Shown: positions 46,707 through 56,079, counted from the first letter of the stretch. The stretch: DNA of 64,000 bases from Clostridiales bacterium Firm_16 (GCA_001604185.1 LVAV01000092.1:59867-123866); one strand, 5' to 3'. Made by a program: numbers and translations. Notes: generated by a model not told the origin, from the sequence alone.

Positions 46707-48203
46707 TCAGGACAGACCCAGCAGTTCTTCCATACCGACCTTGAACTGCAGCTTGACTTCATCGATGGTCTCGATCTCACTGCTTAAGTATGCACTCAGC
46801 AGTTTCTCGATCTCCTTCTCGGCATAATGGTCTGCTTCGGTATCCGCCGTAACTACGATGTTCTCGGCAATCGGAACCAGGATCGCATAGGGGTTCTGTC
46901 CGCCCAGGAAATCGCAGGCGAAGTAAGGATCCGTGGAGCACTGCTTCATGACAGCCCGGCTGTTTACGAAGTATCCGTCCAGCGCCATACGGGACAGGAC
47001 AGTCTGGTCAATAGTCAGGGAGCGGAGGAACTCGGCAGAAGAAGCCTTTCTTCTGCAGGTGGATGCCACCATCAGCCAGGTGCCTCCGTCGTAGGTCGCA
47101 TTCGGTGCTGCCACGATGGCCCAGCCGGTCACATCGTCTTCCGGTTCTGTGGTCTCGGAAGTGACCGTCTCCTGGCCAAGCCCGGTTTCGCTGCTGGTAG
47201 GCAGTGTCTCCTGCATCAGGTCGGTTGCCGATTCATCGGGATTATCTGCATGGCCGTATACGAAGTCGATGGCGCTCTTCGCCGTCACTAAAGAACCGAA
47301 GAACATCATGGCCTCTCCGTTACGAAGATTATCACTCCACTCCTGGGAACCCACCTTGGATTCGAAAGTCAGGGACTCGGCATACAGCATCTCCTCCAGA
47401 CGGAAATACTTGTCGAAATCTTTATCGATCTGGACCTTCTTGCCCTTGACCCACGGTGTAGTATGGCCGGCCCAGTATGTCTCTTTAATATCGGAAAGGC
47501 TGGAGATCAGTTTCTTTTTCCCTTCGGAATCGACATTGATCTTCTTCGCCGCATCCAGGATCTTGTCCCAGTCGGAAAGAAGCGGCGAGATCTCAGACGG
47601 CTCATCCGAACCGAAAGCTTTCTTGGCCACCGCACGATTGTAAAGAAGCGCCGAAGGCGCCAGCTCATAGCTGAGAGCTTTTATCGCGTTGGAATCATCC
47701 CGGGCGGCTTCATAGGTATAGGCGAACTGGTCCTCCAGATCCGCATAGCTGAAACCCAGTTTACTCAGGCTTAAGGACTTGTCGCTGTAACTCCAGTCCT
47801 GCAGGTGATCCTTATCGCACATGAAAAGATCCGGCTTCTTGTCCTCGGATGTGAAAGCCGCCGAGAGCTGCTTATAGTAGTCCTTCGGCTCAATATACAC
47901 ATAATCGATCTGTGTATCCGGGAGATAAGTCTTGATCAGTTCCGGGAAATCCTTGTCGTATCCGTAAACAACGATCGGACCCTCTTCTTCGTCCTTGATC
48001 TGGGTCGTCTCGTGGGTACTCTCTGTCGTCGTTTCCGTAGTTGTTTCAGTAGGTTCGGTGGTTTCTGTAGTCGTGGGCACGGTGGTTTTCCGGGTCTCTA
48101 CCGAAGACGATGCCGTCTCGGATCCGGTCGTATCCTTGCACCCGCAGCAAGCCCCTGTAATGGCGGCCACAAGTGCGATGCTCACGATTCTACGAACTTT
48201 CAT
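46707..48203 (-). CDS. Extracellular solute-binding lipoprotein (family 1)
   Basis: A 498-residue protein. The signal peptide ends in CCGC (lipidated Cys at about residue 22), followed by a Thr/Glu linker (25-65) and a family 1 binding fold (72-498), including YELAPSALLYNRAVAKK and a C-terminal GTWLMVAS segment. A Thr/Glu-rich insert at about 325-350 is an oddity. It probably delivers an oligosaccharide to permeases encoded elsewhere. GGGGAGG lies 7 nt before ATG 48203. It sits upstream of cbpA on the same strand, 215 bp apart. Confidence 0.8.
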   Translation of the reverse strand: MKVRRIVSIALVAAITGACCGCKDTTGSETASSSVETRKTTVPTTTETTEPTETTTETTTESTHETTQIKDEEEGPIVVYGYDKDFPELIKTYLPDTQIDYVYIEPKDYYKQLSAAFTSEDKKPDLFMCDKDHLQDWSYSDKSLSLSKLGFSYADLEDQFAYTYEAARDDSNAIKALSYELAPSALLYNRAVAKKAFGSDEPSEISPLLSDWDKILDAAKKINVDSEGKKKLISSLSDIKETYWAGHTTPWVKGKKVQIDKDFDKYFRLEEMLYAESLTFESKVGSQEWSDNLRNGEAMMFFGSLVTAKSAIDFVYGHADNPDESATDLMQETLPTSSETGLGQETVTSETTEPEDDVTGWAIVAAPNATYDGGTWLMVASTCRRKASSAEFLRSLTIDQTVLSRMALDGYFVNSRAVMKQCSTDPYFACDFLGGQNPYAILVPIAENIVVTADTEADHYAEKEIEKLLSAYLSSEIETIDEVKLQFKVGMEELLGLS

Positions 48204-48291
48204 TCATGCCTCCCCAAATATATCTGATAAAGTAAAGTGTACAACAACTGCAAACGCCTTTCAACCAAAGTGACCTTTCACTTATTATCCA

Positions 48292-48320
48292 TTGACAAAG
48301 GGGGCTTTTCATACTAAAAT
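48292..48320 (+). promoter_or_regulatory. Promoter of the tRNA-Ala gene
   Basis: Perfect -35 TTGACA (48292-48297), 17-nt spacer, -10 TAAAAT (48315-48320), 28 bp before the tRNA. Confidence 0.8.
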
Positions 48321-48348
48321 TTCTTTTGTCTGCTGGCAGTCCGTAAAT

Positions 48349-48424
48349 GGGGCATTAGCGCAGTTGGGAGCGCATCACACTGGCAGTGTGGGGGTCAGGG
48401 GTTCAAGTCCCCTATGCTCCACCA
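48349..48424 (+). tRNA. tRNA-Ala (anticodon GGC)
   Basis: A 76-nt cloverleaf with encoded CCA. Acceptor GGGGCAT pairs with ATGCTCC and has the G3-U70 pair that specifies alanine. The anticodon loop CTGGCAG gives GGC, and the T arm is AGGGG-TTCAAGT-CCCCT. It has its own strong promoter and terminator, so it is a single-gene unit. Confidence 0.97.
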
Positions 48425-48456
48425 CAATGGATAAAGCAGACAGGCTTTTCTAAAAG

Positions 48457-48485
48457 AAAACCCCTTCTCTCGAAGGGGTTTTTTC
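48457..48485. terminator. Terminator after tRNA-Ala, probably bidirectional
   Basis: The stem AAAACCCCTTC/GAAGGGGTTTT has a short loop and is followed by TTTC on the plus strand, with a T-rich run on the minus strand that can serve the lipoprotein gene ending at 48504. Confidence 0.85.
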
Positions 48486-48503
48486 TTGCCTTTTTCTATG
48501 TTT

Positions 48504-49727
48504 TCAGTCTTCGTCGGACTTCTTGCTGCCGGAAGATTTCTTGCCGTTACTGTCTTCCTTCTGGCCGGACTCTTCTTTCTTCTTACTGTCCTTATTCGTT
48601 TCCTGCTCCGTATCTTCCTTCGTGAAAAGGTTTCTTGCGTAGGAGGTCATATACATGGATACCTGGTCAAGGTCGGCTTCGAAGATCTTATCCTCCAGAC
48701 CGATATTCAAGAAGGCGCCGGCCGGATACCAGAACCGGAATACAATGTTTCCGTCTTTCTCGACGAAATCCCATGTGTAGGAATAGCGCACATTATTCAG
48801 TTCTCTGGCGAAAGCATCTTCTTCGATGGTGATGCCCGGATACAGATCCGGATACAGTGTCAGCGCCATCAGGAACAGATGGTCTCCGAAGGCACCTGCG
48901 GTACGGCCCAGGTCTTCTACGGAGACAAAGCGTCCGTCACGAAGATCGAAAAGCATATACTCGCTATAGTCAGAGACTCTTCCGTCCGGCATCGTCAGGG
49001 TGTAGGTGTAGCGGAAGCCGATGATCTTATCCAGACACATCTGCACATCCAGACTCTGCTCATAGATGACCGGTTTCCACAGCGGTTCAGTGGAGCCGTC
49101 CGTGCGGTCATCGTCCTGATCCTGATTACGACCGGAACGCTCTCCTTCCTGATCTTCATCCTGATTCTCGTCTTCCTCTTTCTTCTCCGGATAAGCCGGT
49201 ACTTCTACCGTCTCCATCAGGTTAGAAAAGAGAGTCTCGGTCTGTTTATTGATATAAAGAAGTGTATCGTTGATCAGCGCCGAAGCATCCGGACGACCCT
49301 CGATGTCGATAGTGGCACGGTCATTGCTGAAGCGGATGATGTCATCCAGTCCTTCGTAGCGCCAGGACTTCTGTGTCCGGACATGGGTCACGGTGCAGGT
49401 GGAATACTTATCTTCTGTTTCTTTCTCGCCTTCGATGACGATCACAGGGGCCGGTGTCGGCGTCAGTGTGGGCGTCGGGCTCAAGGTCGGTGTCGGAGTA
49501 TTGGTCGGAAGCGGTGAAGGCGTTGGTGTCGGCGTCTCTGTCGGTTCCGGGGACGGTGTCGGTTCGGCCGTTGTTTCAGTCGGCTCTTCCTCTGTCACAC
49601 GAGTAGTCACCTCGGTCTTCTTGGCCGCATCGGATGCCTTCTTCTCTTTATAACGCTCATACTTTTCGCAGCCGCACATGCTGAAAGCAAGTAATGCGCA
49701 AAGTACGACGGTCAATCTTCTTCTCAT
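48504..49727 (-). CDS. Lipoprotein with Pro/Thr repeat linker (DUF3298/RsiV-like)
   Basis: A 407-residue protein. The lipobox MCGC is at about residue 20. A long Pro-Thr-rich linker (about 45-95, PTPSPxP-type repeats) follows, then a domain at 105-370. This contains DIEGRPDASALIND and a conserved DLRDGRFVSVEDL segment, resembling DUF4163/DUF3298 ectodomains of RsiV and PdaC. An acidic insert at 180-205 and a Lys/Glu/Ser-rich tail complete it. A cell-envelope role is likely; no catalytic residues can be named. ATG 49727 has AGGAGG 7 nt upstream. Confidence 0.65.
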   Translation of the reverse strand: MRRRLTVVLCALLAFSMCGCEKYERYKEKKASDAAKKTEVTTRVTEEEPTETTAEPTPSPEPTETPTPTPSPLPTNTPTPTLSPTPTLTPTPAPVIVIEGEKETEDKYSTCTVTHVRTQKSWRYEGLDDIIRFSNDRATIDIEGRPDASALINDTLLYINKQTETLFSNLMETVEVPAYPEKKEEDENQDEDQEGERSGRNQDQDDDRTDGSTEPLWKPVIYEQSLDVQMCLDKIIGFRYTYTLTMPDGRVSDYSEYMLFDLRDGRFVSVEDLGRTAGAFGDHLFLMALTLYPDLYPGITIEEDAFARELNNVRYSYTWDFVEKDGNIVFRFWYPAGAFLNIGLEDKIFEADLDQVSMYMTSYARNLFTKEDTEQETNKDSKKKEESGQKEDSNGKKSSGSKKSDED

Positions 49728-49808
49728 ATACATGCCTCCTCCGTTTATAAACGTAAATATATGCCATATCCACTCCGGCCAACCCCTGTGCCGGAGAGTG
49801 ATTTCAGG

Positions 49809-50651
49809 TTAAGCCTTCGGATCTGCTTCCGGCGCCGGTTCCGGGACCGGTCCCAGTACCATATCGGCGAAATTGATCGGCAGTCCGATGGTCGGTACGC
49901 GGATGGTGCCGGCCTTCTGCTTGCCCGCGCCAATGGTGATACCATGCTTCGGCAGAATAAAGGATAATGTCAGATCTGCGCTGATGGCGCCGGGATCTGC
50001 TTCGCCTGTATCACAGTCCACACCTGTCGGAAGATCGATGGCGATGACCCGTGCACCACGGACATGGCCTTCTTCGATCTTCGCCGTAATGGCGCAAAGG
50101 CTCGACGGAAGCGGACGGGTAAATTCATATCCGGTCCCCAGGATGCCGTCCACGATCACGCATGGCATACCCGGTTCTTCTTCATGGATCATACGAGAGA
50201 TGCCCGCCTGCCACACCTGCGGATCGAACTCGGAAGCCGGACGGATCGGGACCTGGAAGCGCTCCGCTGCAATACGGTTGGCCTTGACCACTGCCGCGTG
50301 TTCTTCACCCGGGAAGCAGTCCCATAGTGTCACCTTATATCCCCAGGATTTCAGTATACGTGCGGCAACATACGAGTCGCCGCCGTTCATTCCTTTACCG
50401 GCGAAAATATGGATCGGAGTAGTAAGAGCTTTGGCAAGGACAACGCACGCGTTGGCAACAGCAAGACCTGCATGCTCCATCAGGATCGGGATCCCCACCG
50501 AATAGTCACGGGCCGCAACACGATCCACCTCGCGCTGCTCGGCACGAAGGAGTGTCTTTCGGACACGACGCACCGGCACATAAGGCGCCTTCGGAGGAGG
50601 TGGATTCAAGATACTTTTCTGCGGCCAAAATGGACTTTCATTCTTTCTCAT
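49809..50651 (-). CDS. nnrE: NAD(P)H-hydrate epimerase
   Basis: A 280-residue YjeF N-terminal-domain protein. It has the nucleotide-binding loop KGMNGGDSYVAAR near residue 85, VDGILGTGYEFTRPL with the catalytic Asp, and AIDLPTGVDCDTGE. It epimerises damaged R-NAD(P)HX to the S form for repair. The partner ADP-dependent dehydratase domain, often fused, is absent here. A Pro-rich C-terminal tail follows. The assigned ATG has only a close site (AAGGAA), so the exact start is uncertain. It follows the Gx-transporter gene by 31 bp. Confidence 0.85.
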   Translation of the reverse strand: MRKNESPFWPQKSILNPPPPKAPYVPVRRVRKTLLRAEQREVDRVAARDYSVGIPILMEHAGLAVANACVVLAKALTTPIHIFAGKGMNGGDSYVAARILKSWGYKVTLWDCFPGEEHAAVVKANRIAAERFQVPIRPASEFDPQVWQAGISRMIHEEEPGMPCVIVDGILGTGYEFTRPLPSSLCAITAKIEEGHVRGARVIAIDLPTGVDCDTGEADPGAISADLTLSFILPKHGITIGAGKQKAGTIRVPTIGLPINFADMVLGPVPEPAPEADPKA

Positions 50652-50682
50652 TTCCTTGTTCCGCCCTTTACTCGCTTTTTGT

Positions 50683-51222
50683 TCATTGTATCATTTCATT
50701 TCCGATATGGTCGAGTGCTTTTACTATGGGAATGGATAAAAATGCGATGATTCCTCCGGCAAAAGAACTGGCCAGCATCAGCCAGGGCAGATACATGGTG
50801 ATGTACGCCGTGGATGTGAACATCCAGGCCACCAGGATCTGTCCGACAGCATGGGCCGCGGCGCCGGCGATACTGACACCGAAGATCGATACTTTCTTGC
50901 ATACACTTGTGTAAGCCATCGTTATCCAGGCCGCCGTTCCGCCCACGAGTGAGAATCCGAATCCGACGATGTTGCCGCCGAAAGCAAGCAGTATCAGCGA
51001 ACGGAATACACTGACCTCGAAGGCTTCTTTTCTACCTACAGAATATAGGGTCACCAGGATCGAGATATTGGCAAGTCCCAGTTTCCATCCCGGGATAGGA
51101 AGGATCCCCTGAGGCAGAAGCCAGGCTTCCAGCACGCTCAGTACAAGGGCCAGGGCCAGCATCATGGCACAACGTGTGACCTTCGCGGAGCCTTTGAGCT
51201 TTGTTTCCGTATTCCCGCTCAT
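50683..51222 (-). CDS. Gx transporter-family membrane protein (Hpre_diP_synt_I)
   Basis: A 179-residue membrane protein with about five helices and the family motif PGWKLGLANISILVTLY near residues 44-60. Annotated elsewhere as heptaprenyl diphosphate synthase component I, but it resembles ECF-type substrate-binding membrane proteins. Its start overlaps the NusG_II gene stop (ATGA). With NusG_II and ApbE neighbours it resembles clusters tied to membrane redox or flavin-based electron transfer (inference). Confidence 0.82.
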   Translation of the reverse strand: MSGNTETKLKGSAKVTRCAMMLALALVLSVLEAWLLPQGILPIPGWKLGLANISILVTLYSVGRKEAFEVSVFRSLILLAFGGNIVGFGFSLVGGTAAWITMAYTSVCKKVSIFGVSIAGAAAHAVGQILVAWMFTSTAYITMYLPWLMLASSFAGGIIAFLSIPIVKALDHIGNEMIQ

Positions 51223-51779
51223 CTGGCCACCGCGTCCGGGGTCTTGCCCGAATCGTCTAGGATCCCTGAAGTGGCATCGGCACTTCCGATACCCGAATCC
51301 TCACCCTTCTCACCGGCGACGATCTGTACTACGATCCGATTCGGAAGGCACACAGCTCCATCACCGATCTTCTTCAATGCACCCTGCTTCACGCAGATCT
51401 GGTCCGGACAGTCGCTCTGACTGATCCGTGCTTCTTCGGATGAAATATCGATCACTACCTGACCGTCCTTCGTCGGCAGTACATACCTTTGCGGCTTCGA
51501 ATACAGAGACATAGGATGGTTCAGGAACACCTCACCGTTCACCGTGATCTTTACATACTTCTCTTTCGTATCGTCCTGCTTTCTATATAGGAAAATCCCC
51601 AGGATAAAAGCGGCGCAGAAAAGCGCGATCACGACGCAGATCACCGCATCTCCGGGGAGAAAGCGGAACCTGCGGCTCGACACCGTATTCCCGAAATTCG
51701 GCAGATGTATCTTATGTTTTTTCTTATCCGAAATTTCCTTCTCATCCGAAATATCGGATCGTCCACCCATCCTGCTCAT
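51219..51779 (-). CDS. NusG domain II-containing membrane protein
   Basis: A 186-residue protein. A short basic cytoplasmic start and one membrane helix (about 48-68) precede an external NusG domain II of about 100 residues, with HPMSLYSKPQRYVLPT and the conserved SDCPDQICVKQGAL segment containing two Cys. It overlaps apbE by 38 bp. AAAGGA is 7 nt before the ATG. It has a C-terminal low-complexity tail. Such proteins are common next to ApbE and Gx-transporter genes, but their function is not settled. Confidence 0.82.
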   Translation of the reverse strand: MSRMGGRSDISDEKEISDKKKHKIHLPNFGNTVSSRRFRFLPGDAVICVVIALFCAAFILGIFLYRKQDDTKEKYVKITVNGEVFLNHPMSLYSKPQRYVLPTKDGQVVIDISSEEARISQSDCPDQICVKQGALKKIGDGAVCLPNRIVVQIVAGEKGEDSGIGSADATSGILDDSGKTPDAVAR

Positions 51780-52800
51780 GCACTTTTCCTTTCAGATCTG
51801 CAGATACCCACATGGTACCATTTTCTTCGCAAAGAATACATGAGATACCATTCTTCGTCGCGAAGTCCGTCGCGTCCTGTCTTCCCATAGCGAAAAGAAC
51901 TGTCGACATGACATCTCCTTTCGTACCGTCTTCGGATACTACGGTTGCGGAGAGAAGATCCGTCTTCACTGGTCTTCCTGTTGAGGTATCCATGATGTGC
52001 CCGTATCGCACTCCGTCGATCTCGTGATATCTCTCATATGCACCACTGGTGATAACACTTCCGGGCTTTCCTTTCGAAAGGTCCACCGTTGCGGCAAGCT
52101 TACCCGTGTCCTTCGGAGAGATCACACCGATGACCAGTTCTTTTGCCTGATCGTAAGCGCAGACATTGCCGCCCAGATCCAGGATCACGCGGCTGACATC
52201 GAAACTTCGGATCTCCTTCATCAGAGCATCCGCAATATAACCCTTGGCCACACCGCCGAGATCCACCACCACACCGTCTTCCACGTAGGCCCGGAAATCA
52301 GGAAGCAGATGGATCTTGTGGTAGTCCACTTTATCTTTCGCTGCGAGGATGGCATCCTCATCAGGGATCTTCTTGGGATCGGAATCGTGACCGAATCCCC
52401 ATGCTTCCATCACCGGTCCGACAGTAGGATCGAAGACACCCCCGCTCAATTCAGAAAGAGTAATGGTGTTCTGCAGAAGTGTATATGTCTCATTGGAAAG
52501 AGTGACAGGTGACGACTCGGAGGAGTGATTGAGCTGATCGATCTCGCTTCCTTCCTTCGTGCGGGAAAGGATGTCCTCTAGAGAAGCGATCTTCTTGGTC
52601 GCAGCACGGAGCGCGTCCTCCGCCTGGGATCCGGTGACCGATAGCGATACGTATGTATCCAGTGCCACGATGGTGGCGGACCTTGTGTCTTCTTTCTTCT
52701 TACAGGAAGCAAGTCCCAGGAGAAAAGCCGTAATCAGAAGAACAGCCATCGCTCTTCTTCCTGCAAGTGAACTGACTTGTCTTTCGTTGTGGCAAAACAT
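51742..52800 (-). CDS. apbE: FAD:protein FMN transferase (ApbE lipoprotein)
   Basis: A 352-residue ApbE with lipobox LASC (Cys at about residue 33). Family motifs are FDPTVGPVMEAWGFG near residue 143, VVDLGGVAKGYIAD near 184, and DLGGNVCAYD. The C-terminal Mg2+-site region is TGRPVKTDLLSATVV. It transfers FMN from FAD to Thr residues of extracytoplasmic flavoproteins such as RnfG/NqrC-type subunits. ATG 52800 has AAGGAG upstream. First gene of apbE-NusG_II-Gx-nnrE. Confidence 0.92.
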   Translation of the reverse strand: MFCHNERQVSSLAGRRAMAVLLITAFLLGLASCKKKEDTRSATIVALDTYVSLSVTGSQAEDALRAATKKIASLEDILSRTKEGSEIDQLNHSSESSPVTLSNETYTLLQNTITLSELSGGVFDPTVGPVMEAWGFGHDSDPKKIPDEDAILAAKDKVDYHKIHLLPDFRAYVEDGVVVDLGGVAKGYIADALMKEIRSFDVSRVILDLGGNVCAYDQAKELVIGVISPKDTGKLAATVDLSKGKPGSVITSGAYERYHEIDGVRYGHIMDTSTGRPVKTDLLSATVVSEDGTKGDVMSTVLFAMGRQDATDFATKNGISCILCEENGTMWVSADLKGKVHEQDGWTIRYFG

Positions 52801-52838
52801 CTTCTCTCCTTATCCGGAACATGGATCTACTTGATACG

Positions 52839-52847
52839 ATTATAGCA
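52839..52847 (-). promoter_or_regulatory. Extended -10 promoter of the apbE operon
   Basis: On the minus strand TGCTATAAT is a perfect extended -10, about 40 nt before the apbE start. No good -35. Confidence 0.5.
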
Positions 52848-52915
52848 TTCTTCCCGTTTTTGCTCGTGGTTCTTCTGCGCATACCTTCAGCGCCGGAATC
52901 GGGAAGAAACAGGCG

Positions 52916-52948
52916 CATAAAAAGCCCGTAGGGGGAGCTACGGGCTTT
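52916..52948 (-). terminator. Terminator of the permease/HlyD operon
   Basis: The 11-bp stem AAAGCCCGTAG/CTACGGGCTTT with a 6-nt loop (52921-52948) is followed on the minus strand by TTATG, giving CTTTTTATG. It lies 118 bp beyond the stop at 53066. Confidence 0.85.
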
Positions 52949-53065
52949 GGGTTTAGCGGTGTAGGATGGGGTGACCGCCATTTGGAGTTTTGAATACATG
53001 TTGCACATGTATCGACGAATGAAAAAACAAAAGAAGATGTTCTTTATCTAAAGCATACTACCATA

Positions 53066-54367
53066 CTAGAAAGAAGTCAACACTTTTTCTATCGGTTTGT
53101 CATGATTTTTTATCGAAAAAAGTTGGATTTTTTTTTCTTTCGACGGAGCGGTGGTTTCTTCTTCGTCCTCGGTTGGGCGGGCATGCTTGGTCTTTCTGCC
53201 GTGGAAGGTAGAGTAGATCGCGCAGAGTCCGCAGATGATCACGACGCTGCTGACGAAGATGACCTCTGCCCAGAAGACCACATACTCCTCGGCCAGTCTG
53301 GCGGAGCGCTCGTAGTACGGAACCTGAATACCGTCGATTCTACTGATGCTTCCCTTCAGCGGGAAATATTTCGAATACAGTTTCGTGATAAAGAAGCGGT
53401 CAGTATTGTTGATGATCTCCATTGTGGTATTACCGTCTTCGGAATATCCCAGGTTCTCTGAAAGAACAGCAACCAGGTCGTTATATGCGATGTTATTGAT
53501 CGGGTCTGTCAGGAGTGTCTCGTAGCAGGTCACTCCGAGATTTTCGGGTTTCACGTAGTTCTCTGTCTCCTGCTCACCGTGGGGGATGATGCCTCCGTTG
53601 GCCAGATTCGCCAGCTGGTCGAACTGGATATAGGCACGAGGCTTGGTCACACCGGTGGCCTCTGCCAGCATATCGTCTCCGTCATTGACGACACCGACGA
53701 CCTGGTACATGACACCGTTAAGTTCTACATCTGCACCCAGTACTTCGTAGGAATGGAACAGATTCCATGCCATCTGCGTATTCAGGACGATGGCATATTT
53801 GTCTCCGTCCACCGTCTGCAGGAATCCGCCGCTTTCGTAGCGGAAAGGATGGAGAGTGGCATATTCACCGCCGACGCCCACGATCTCCGCACGGTCAACG
53901 GCACCCTGCTCGGTCTTATCGATATAGCCATAGGCGCGGTAGAAAGCTGTGGAAGAATAGCAGTCCAGCCAGAGATCTCCGGATTCGGAATCCGTGGTCT
54001 GTCCTCTTCTGGAATTAAGGTTTGTGGATGCTTCTTTCTCAGCTAGTCCTTCATGGATCGTCTGTACCTTCTCCAGATCCAGACCGTCCGGAAGACTTCT
54101 CGGCGCTGACTCATCTGCCTGGTTCAGGGCCTTGGACAGGACGGTCAGTTTCCGGTATTTCATCTTATTATTCTCGTAAAGTTCCGCAGCATACTGGAAG
54201 GTCTGCCCGTCCAGGATCTGATTGATGCGGATCACAGAAACGATGTTGAGCGTGATGCCGGCAAGGACCAGAACGAAAGGGATCCCCAGAAGGACATAGT
54301 GACACCTGCGGCACAGGGTCGCCCAGAGGTTCTTGAAGAATCTGCCTATCTTGGAGCCTTTATGCAT
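53066..54367 (-). CDS. Membrane protein with large extracytoplasmic domain (MacB-like?)
   Basis: A 433-residue protein with one N-terminal helix (about 22-46), an external domain of about 310 residues and a second helix near 360-385, then a charged tail with a Glu/Thr stretch. The ectodomain, with LNTQMAWNLFHSYEVLGADVELNGVMYQVVGVV, resembles the MacB periplasmic core, where VxVxGxxFxVVGV is typical. Two of the four helices of a MacB permease are missing and there is no ATPase. It starts on the stop codon of the HlyD-like gene. Function unknown. Confidence 0.6.
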   Translation of the reverse strand: MHKGSKIGRFFKNLWATLCRRCHYVLLGIPFVLVLAGITLNIVSVIRINQILDGQTFQYAAELYENNKMKYRKLTVLSKALNQADESAPRSLPDGLDLEKVQTIHEGLAEKEASTNLNSRRGQTTDSESGDLWLDCYSSTAFYRAYGYIDKTEQGAVDRAEIVGVGGEYATLHPFRYESGGFLQTVDGDKYAIVLNTQMAWNLFHSYEVLGADVELNGVMYQVVGVVNDGDDMLAEATGVTKPRAYIQFDQLANLANGGIIPHGEQETENYVKPENLGVTCYETLLTDPINNIAYNDLVAVLSENLGYSEDGNTTMEIINNTDRFFITKLYSKYFPLKGSISRIDGIQVPYYERSARLAEEYVVFWAEVIFVSSVVIICGLCAIYSTFHGRKTKHARPTEDEEETTAPSKEKKIQLFSIKNHDKPIEKVLTSF

Positions 54368-56049
54368 CAGAGTGCCTCCCCTTGTGCCAGTCGTACCTGC
54401 TCACCGTTGGTGATCGGTTTTTCCGTACGCACGATACAGTATGCGAAGTTGATGCCGGCACCTTCGATGGCGCAGGATGTAGCATCCTCGGCGATGACCT
54501 TAACGGTAACTTTGCGTGCGATATATCTCTCACCGAGAGGCGTGTTCTTCGTCACAAGTACATAGATGAAGGAACCTTCGGAATCCTTCTGAACCGCACC
54601 CTTCGGAACCACGTTCTCATACTGACGGTTCGATGTGGAGATGGTGCAGTTGATCACGGTATTGCCCGGCATGAGCCACGGACCCTCTACAGCAATACGG
54701 ACGATGCTGGAATTCATCGGGTCGTTCGGATCCGGACGGATCGCCTCGACAACGGCCGAGTCACAGTAGTCTGCACGCACTTCCGCGCCGACATACATAT
54801 TTGCTGCGTCATCCTTACTTATGGAACACTCGACATACATGCCTGCTTCCATATCCGCTACCTCGAAAAGAACTTCATCCTTCATGACCTGCTGGCCGCG
54901 GTTGACGTTGCATGTGACCAGGTATCCGGCAGCCGGCGCCTTGATCTCTGTGGTGGAATAGAATTCTTCCAGTTTCGCGATCTCATCTTCCAGCTTGGTG
55001 ATCTTCTCCTGATTCTCCTTGCTCAGGTCGTTTTTCTTATCGGACTGGATACCGTCGTTGATACGGGCATCGGCCAGAGCTTTCTCTTTTACGGATACAT
55101 CGTGGTATGCATCGTTCAGAGTTTTCTGTGCATCGCTGAGTTCCGGGAGTGCTTCCAGTTCTGTGATCTCGCCCTCGATGGTCGTGATCTCTTCCTCGAG
55201 ACGAACCTTTTCGGTTTCTTTGGCAGCGATAGCGCTAATGGTATCGCTTACCTGCTGGCAGTACTGCTGGTATGCCGTATTCATGTTATCTACGGCTGCC
55301 TGGGCATTCTTCACGGCTTCGGTACATCTTGCCAGGAGATCCGGATCGAACATCGGATCATCCGGGTCCGTGATGCACTTACTGAGTTCCACCTGTGCAT
55401 TCAGAAGCGCTTCGTTCAGCTGCGGAATGGCATTGGCGGCTTCGTCACGTCTGCCTTCGATCTCGGCTTTCTTCGATTCCAGATTCTCCTTATCTTTACC
55501 GAGCTGGTCGATCTTCTTCTGGTTATTGGTGATCGCACTCTTCTTCTGTGTCATCAACGACGTCTTGTTTCTGACCTGGTCCAGGACCTTGGCGGCATCG
55601 GAGGCACGCTTTCTGGCATCGGCCAGTTCGGATTCATACATGTAGTAGTCGGTCTTCTCAGACGGAGTTCTGTTCTCGTAGTCCAGCTGCTTGAGAAAAT
55701 CTTCCAGTTCCTTCTTCTTCGCTTCCAGATCTTCCTGATTCTCCGGCACTTTCAGAGTAGCCAGAACCGCATCTTCCTCCACAGCGGAATACAGATACTG
55801 CTCTACGCTGTCGATTGTCACGTCGCCGGGAGCCTTGATCTCATGGGTCACCTTCGCCTTCACCGTGCCGCTGGCTTTGGTGATGTTACTCAGAGTCGAA
55901 CCATAGATCTGCATGGTGCTGACCTGGGTCAGCGTCATGTTCATGATGGTATTTGAGAAGAAAGTCAGAATGCCCATCACGACCAGGAAGATAATGAGAG
56001 CCTTCACGATCCACTTTCTCGATTTTTTCTTTTTCTGCTCTTCAGCCAT
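54367..56049 (-). CDS. HlyD/RND-type membrane fusion (adaptor) protein
   Basis: A 560-residue protein. An N-terminal helix (about 14-35) is followed by a split biotinyl-lipoyl-like beta domain (70-100 and 345-375) interrupted by a long coiled-coil hairpin (105-340) rich in Lys/Glu/Leu, then beta-barrel domains with CSISKDDAANMYVGAEVRA and VPKGAVQKDSEGSFIYV. This is the layout of MacA/HlyD adaptors, also found in Gram-positives. It is co-transcribed between two sugar permease genes and the MacB-like gene, an odd setting. Confidence 0.8.
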   Translation of the reverse strand: MAEEQKKKKSRKWIVKALIIFLVVMGILTFFSNTIMNMTLTQVSTMQIYGSTLSNITKASGTVKAKVTHEIKAPGDVTIDSVEQYLYSAVEEDAVLATLKVPENQEDLEAKKKELEDFLKQLDYENRTPSEKTDYYMYESELADARKRASDAAKVLDQVRNKTSLMTQKKSAITNNQKKIDQLGKDKENLESKKAEIEGRRDEAANAIPQLNEALLNAQVELSKCITDPDDPMFDPDLLARCTEAVKNAQAAVDNMNTAYQQYCQQVSDTISAIAAKETEKVRLEEEITTIEGEITELEALPELSDAQKTLNDAYHDVSVKEKALADARINDGIQSDKKNDLSKENQEKITKLEDEIAKLEEFYSTTEIKAPAAGYLVTCNVNRGQQVMKDEVLFEVADMEAGMYVECSISKDDAANMYVGAEVRADYCDSAVVEAIRPDPNDPMNSSIVRIAVEGPWLMPGNTVINCTISTSNRQYENVVPKGAVQKDSEGSFIYVLVTKNTPLGERYIARKVTVKVIAEDATSCAIEGAGINFAYCIVRTEKPITNGEQVRLAQGEAL

Positions 56050-56079
56050 GTTCCAAAACCTCCTAAACCATTCCCGAAC

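Noticed and set aside
48204..48300. A third copy of the A/B element, suggested by AAAGTGACCTTTCACTT before the binding-protein gene at 46707
   Set aside because: Only a short chance similarity; the 24-nt conserved string and the other stems are absent.
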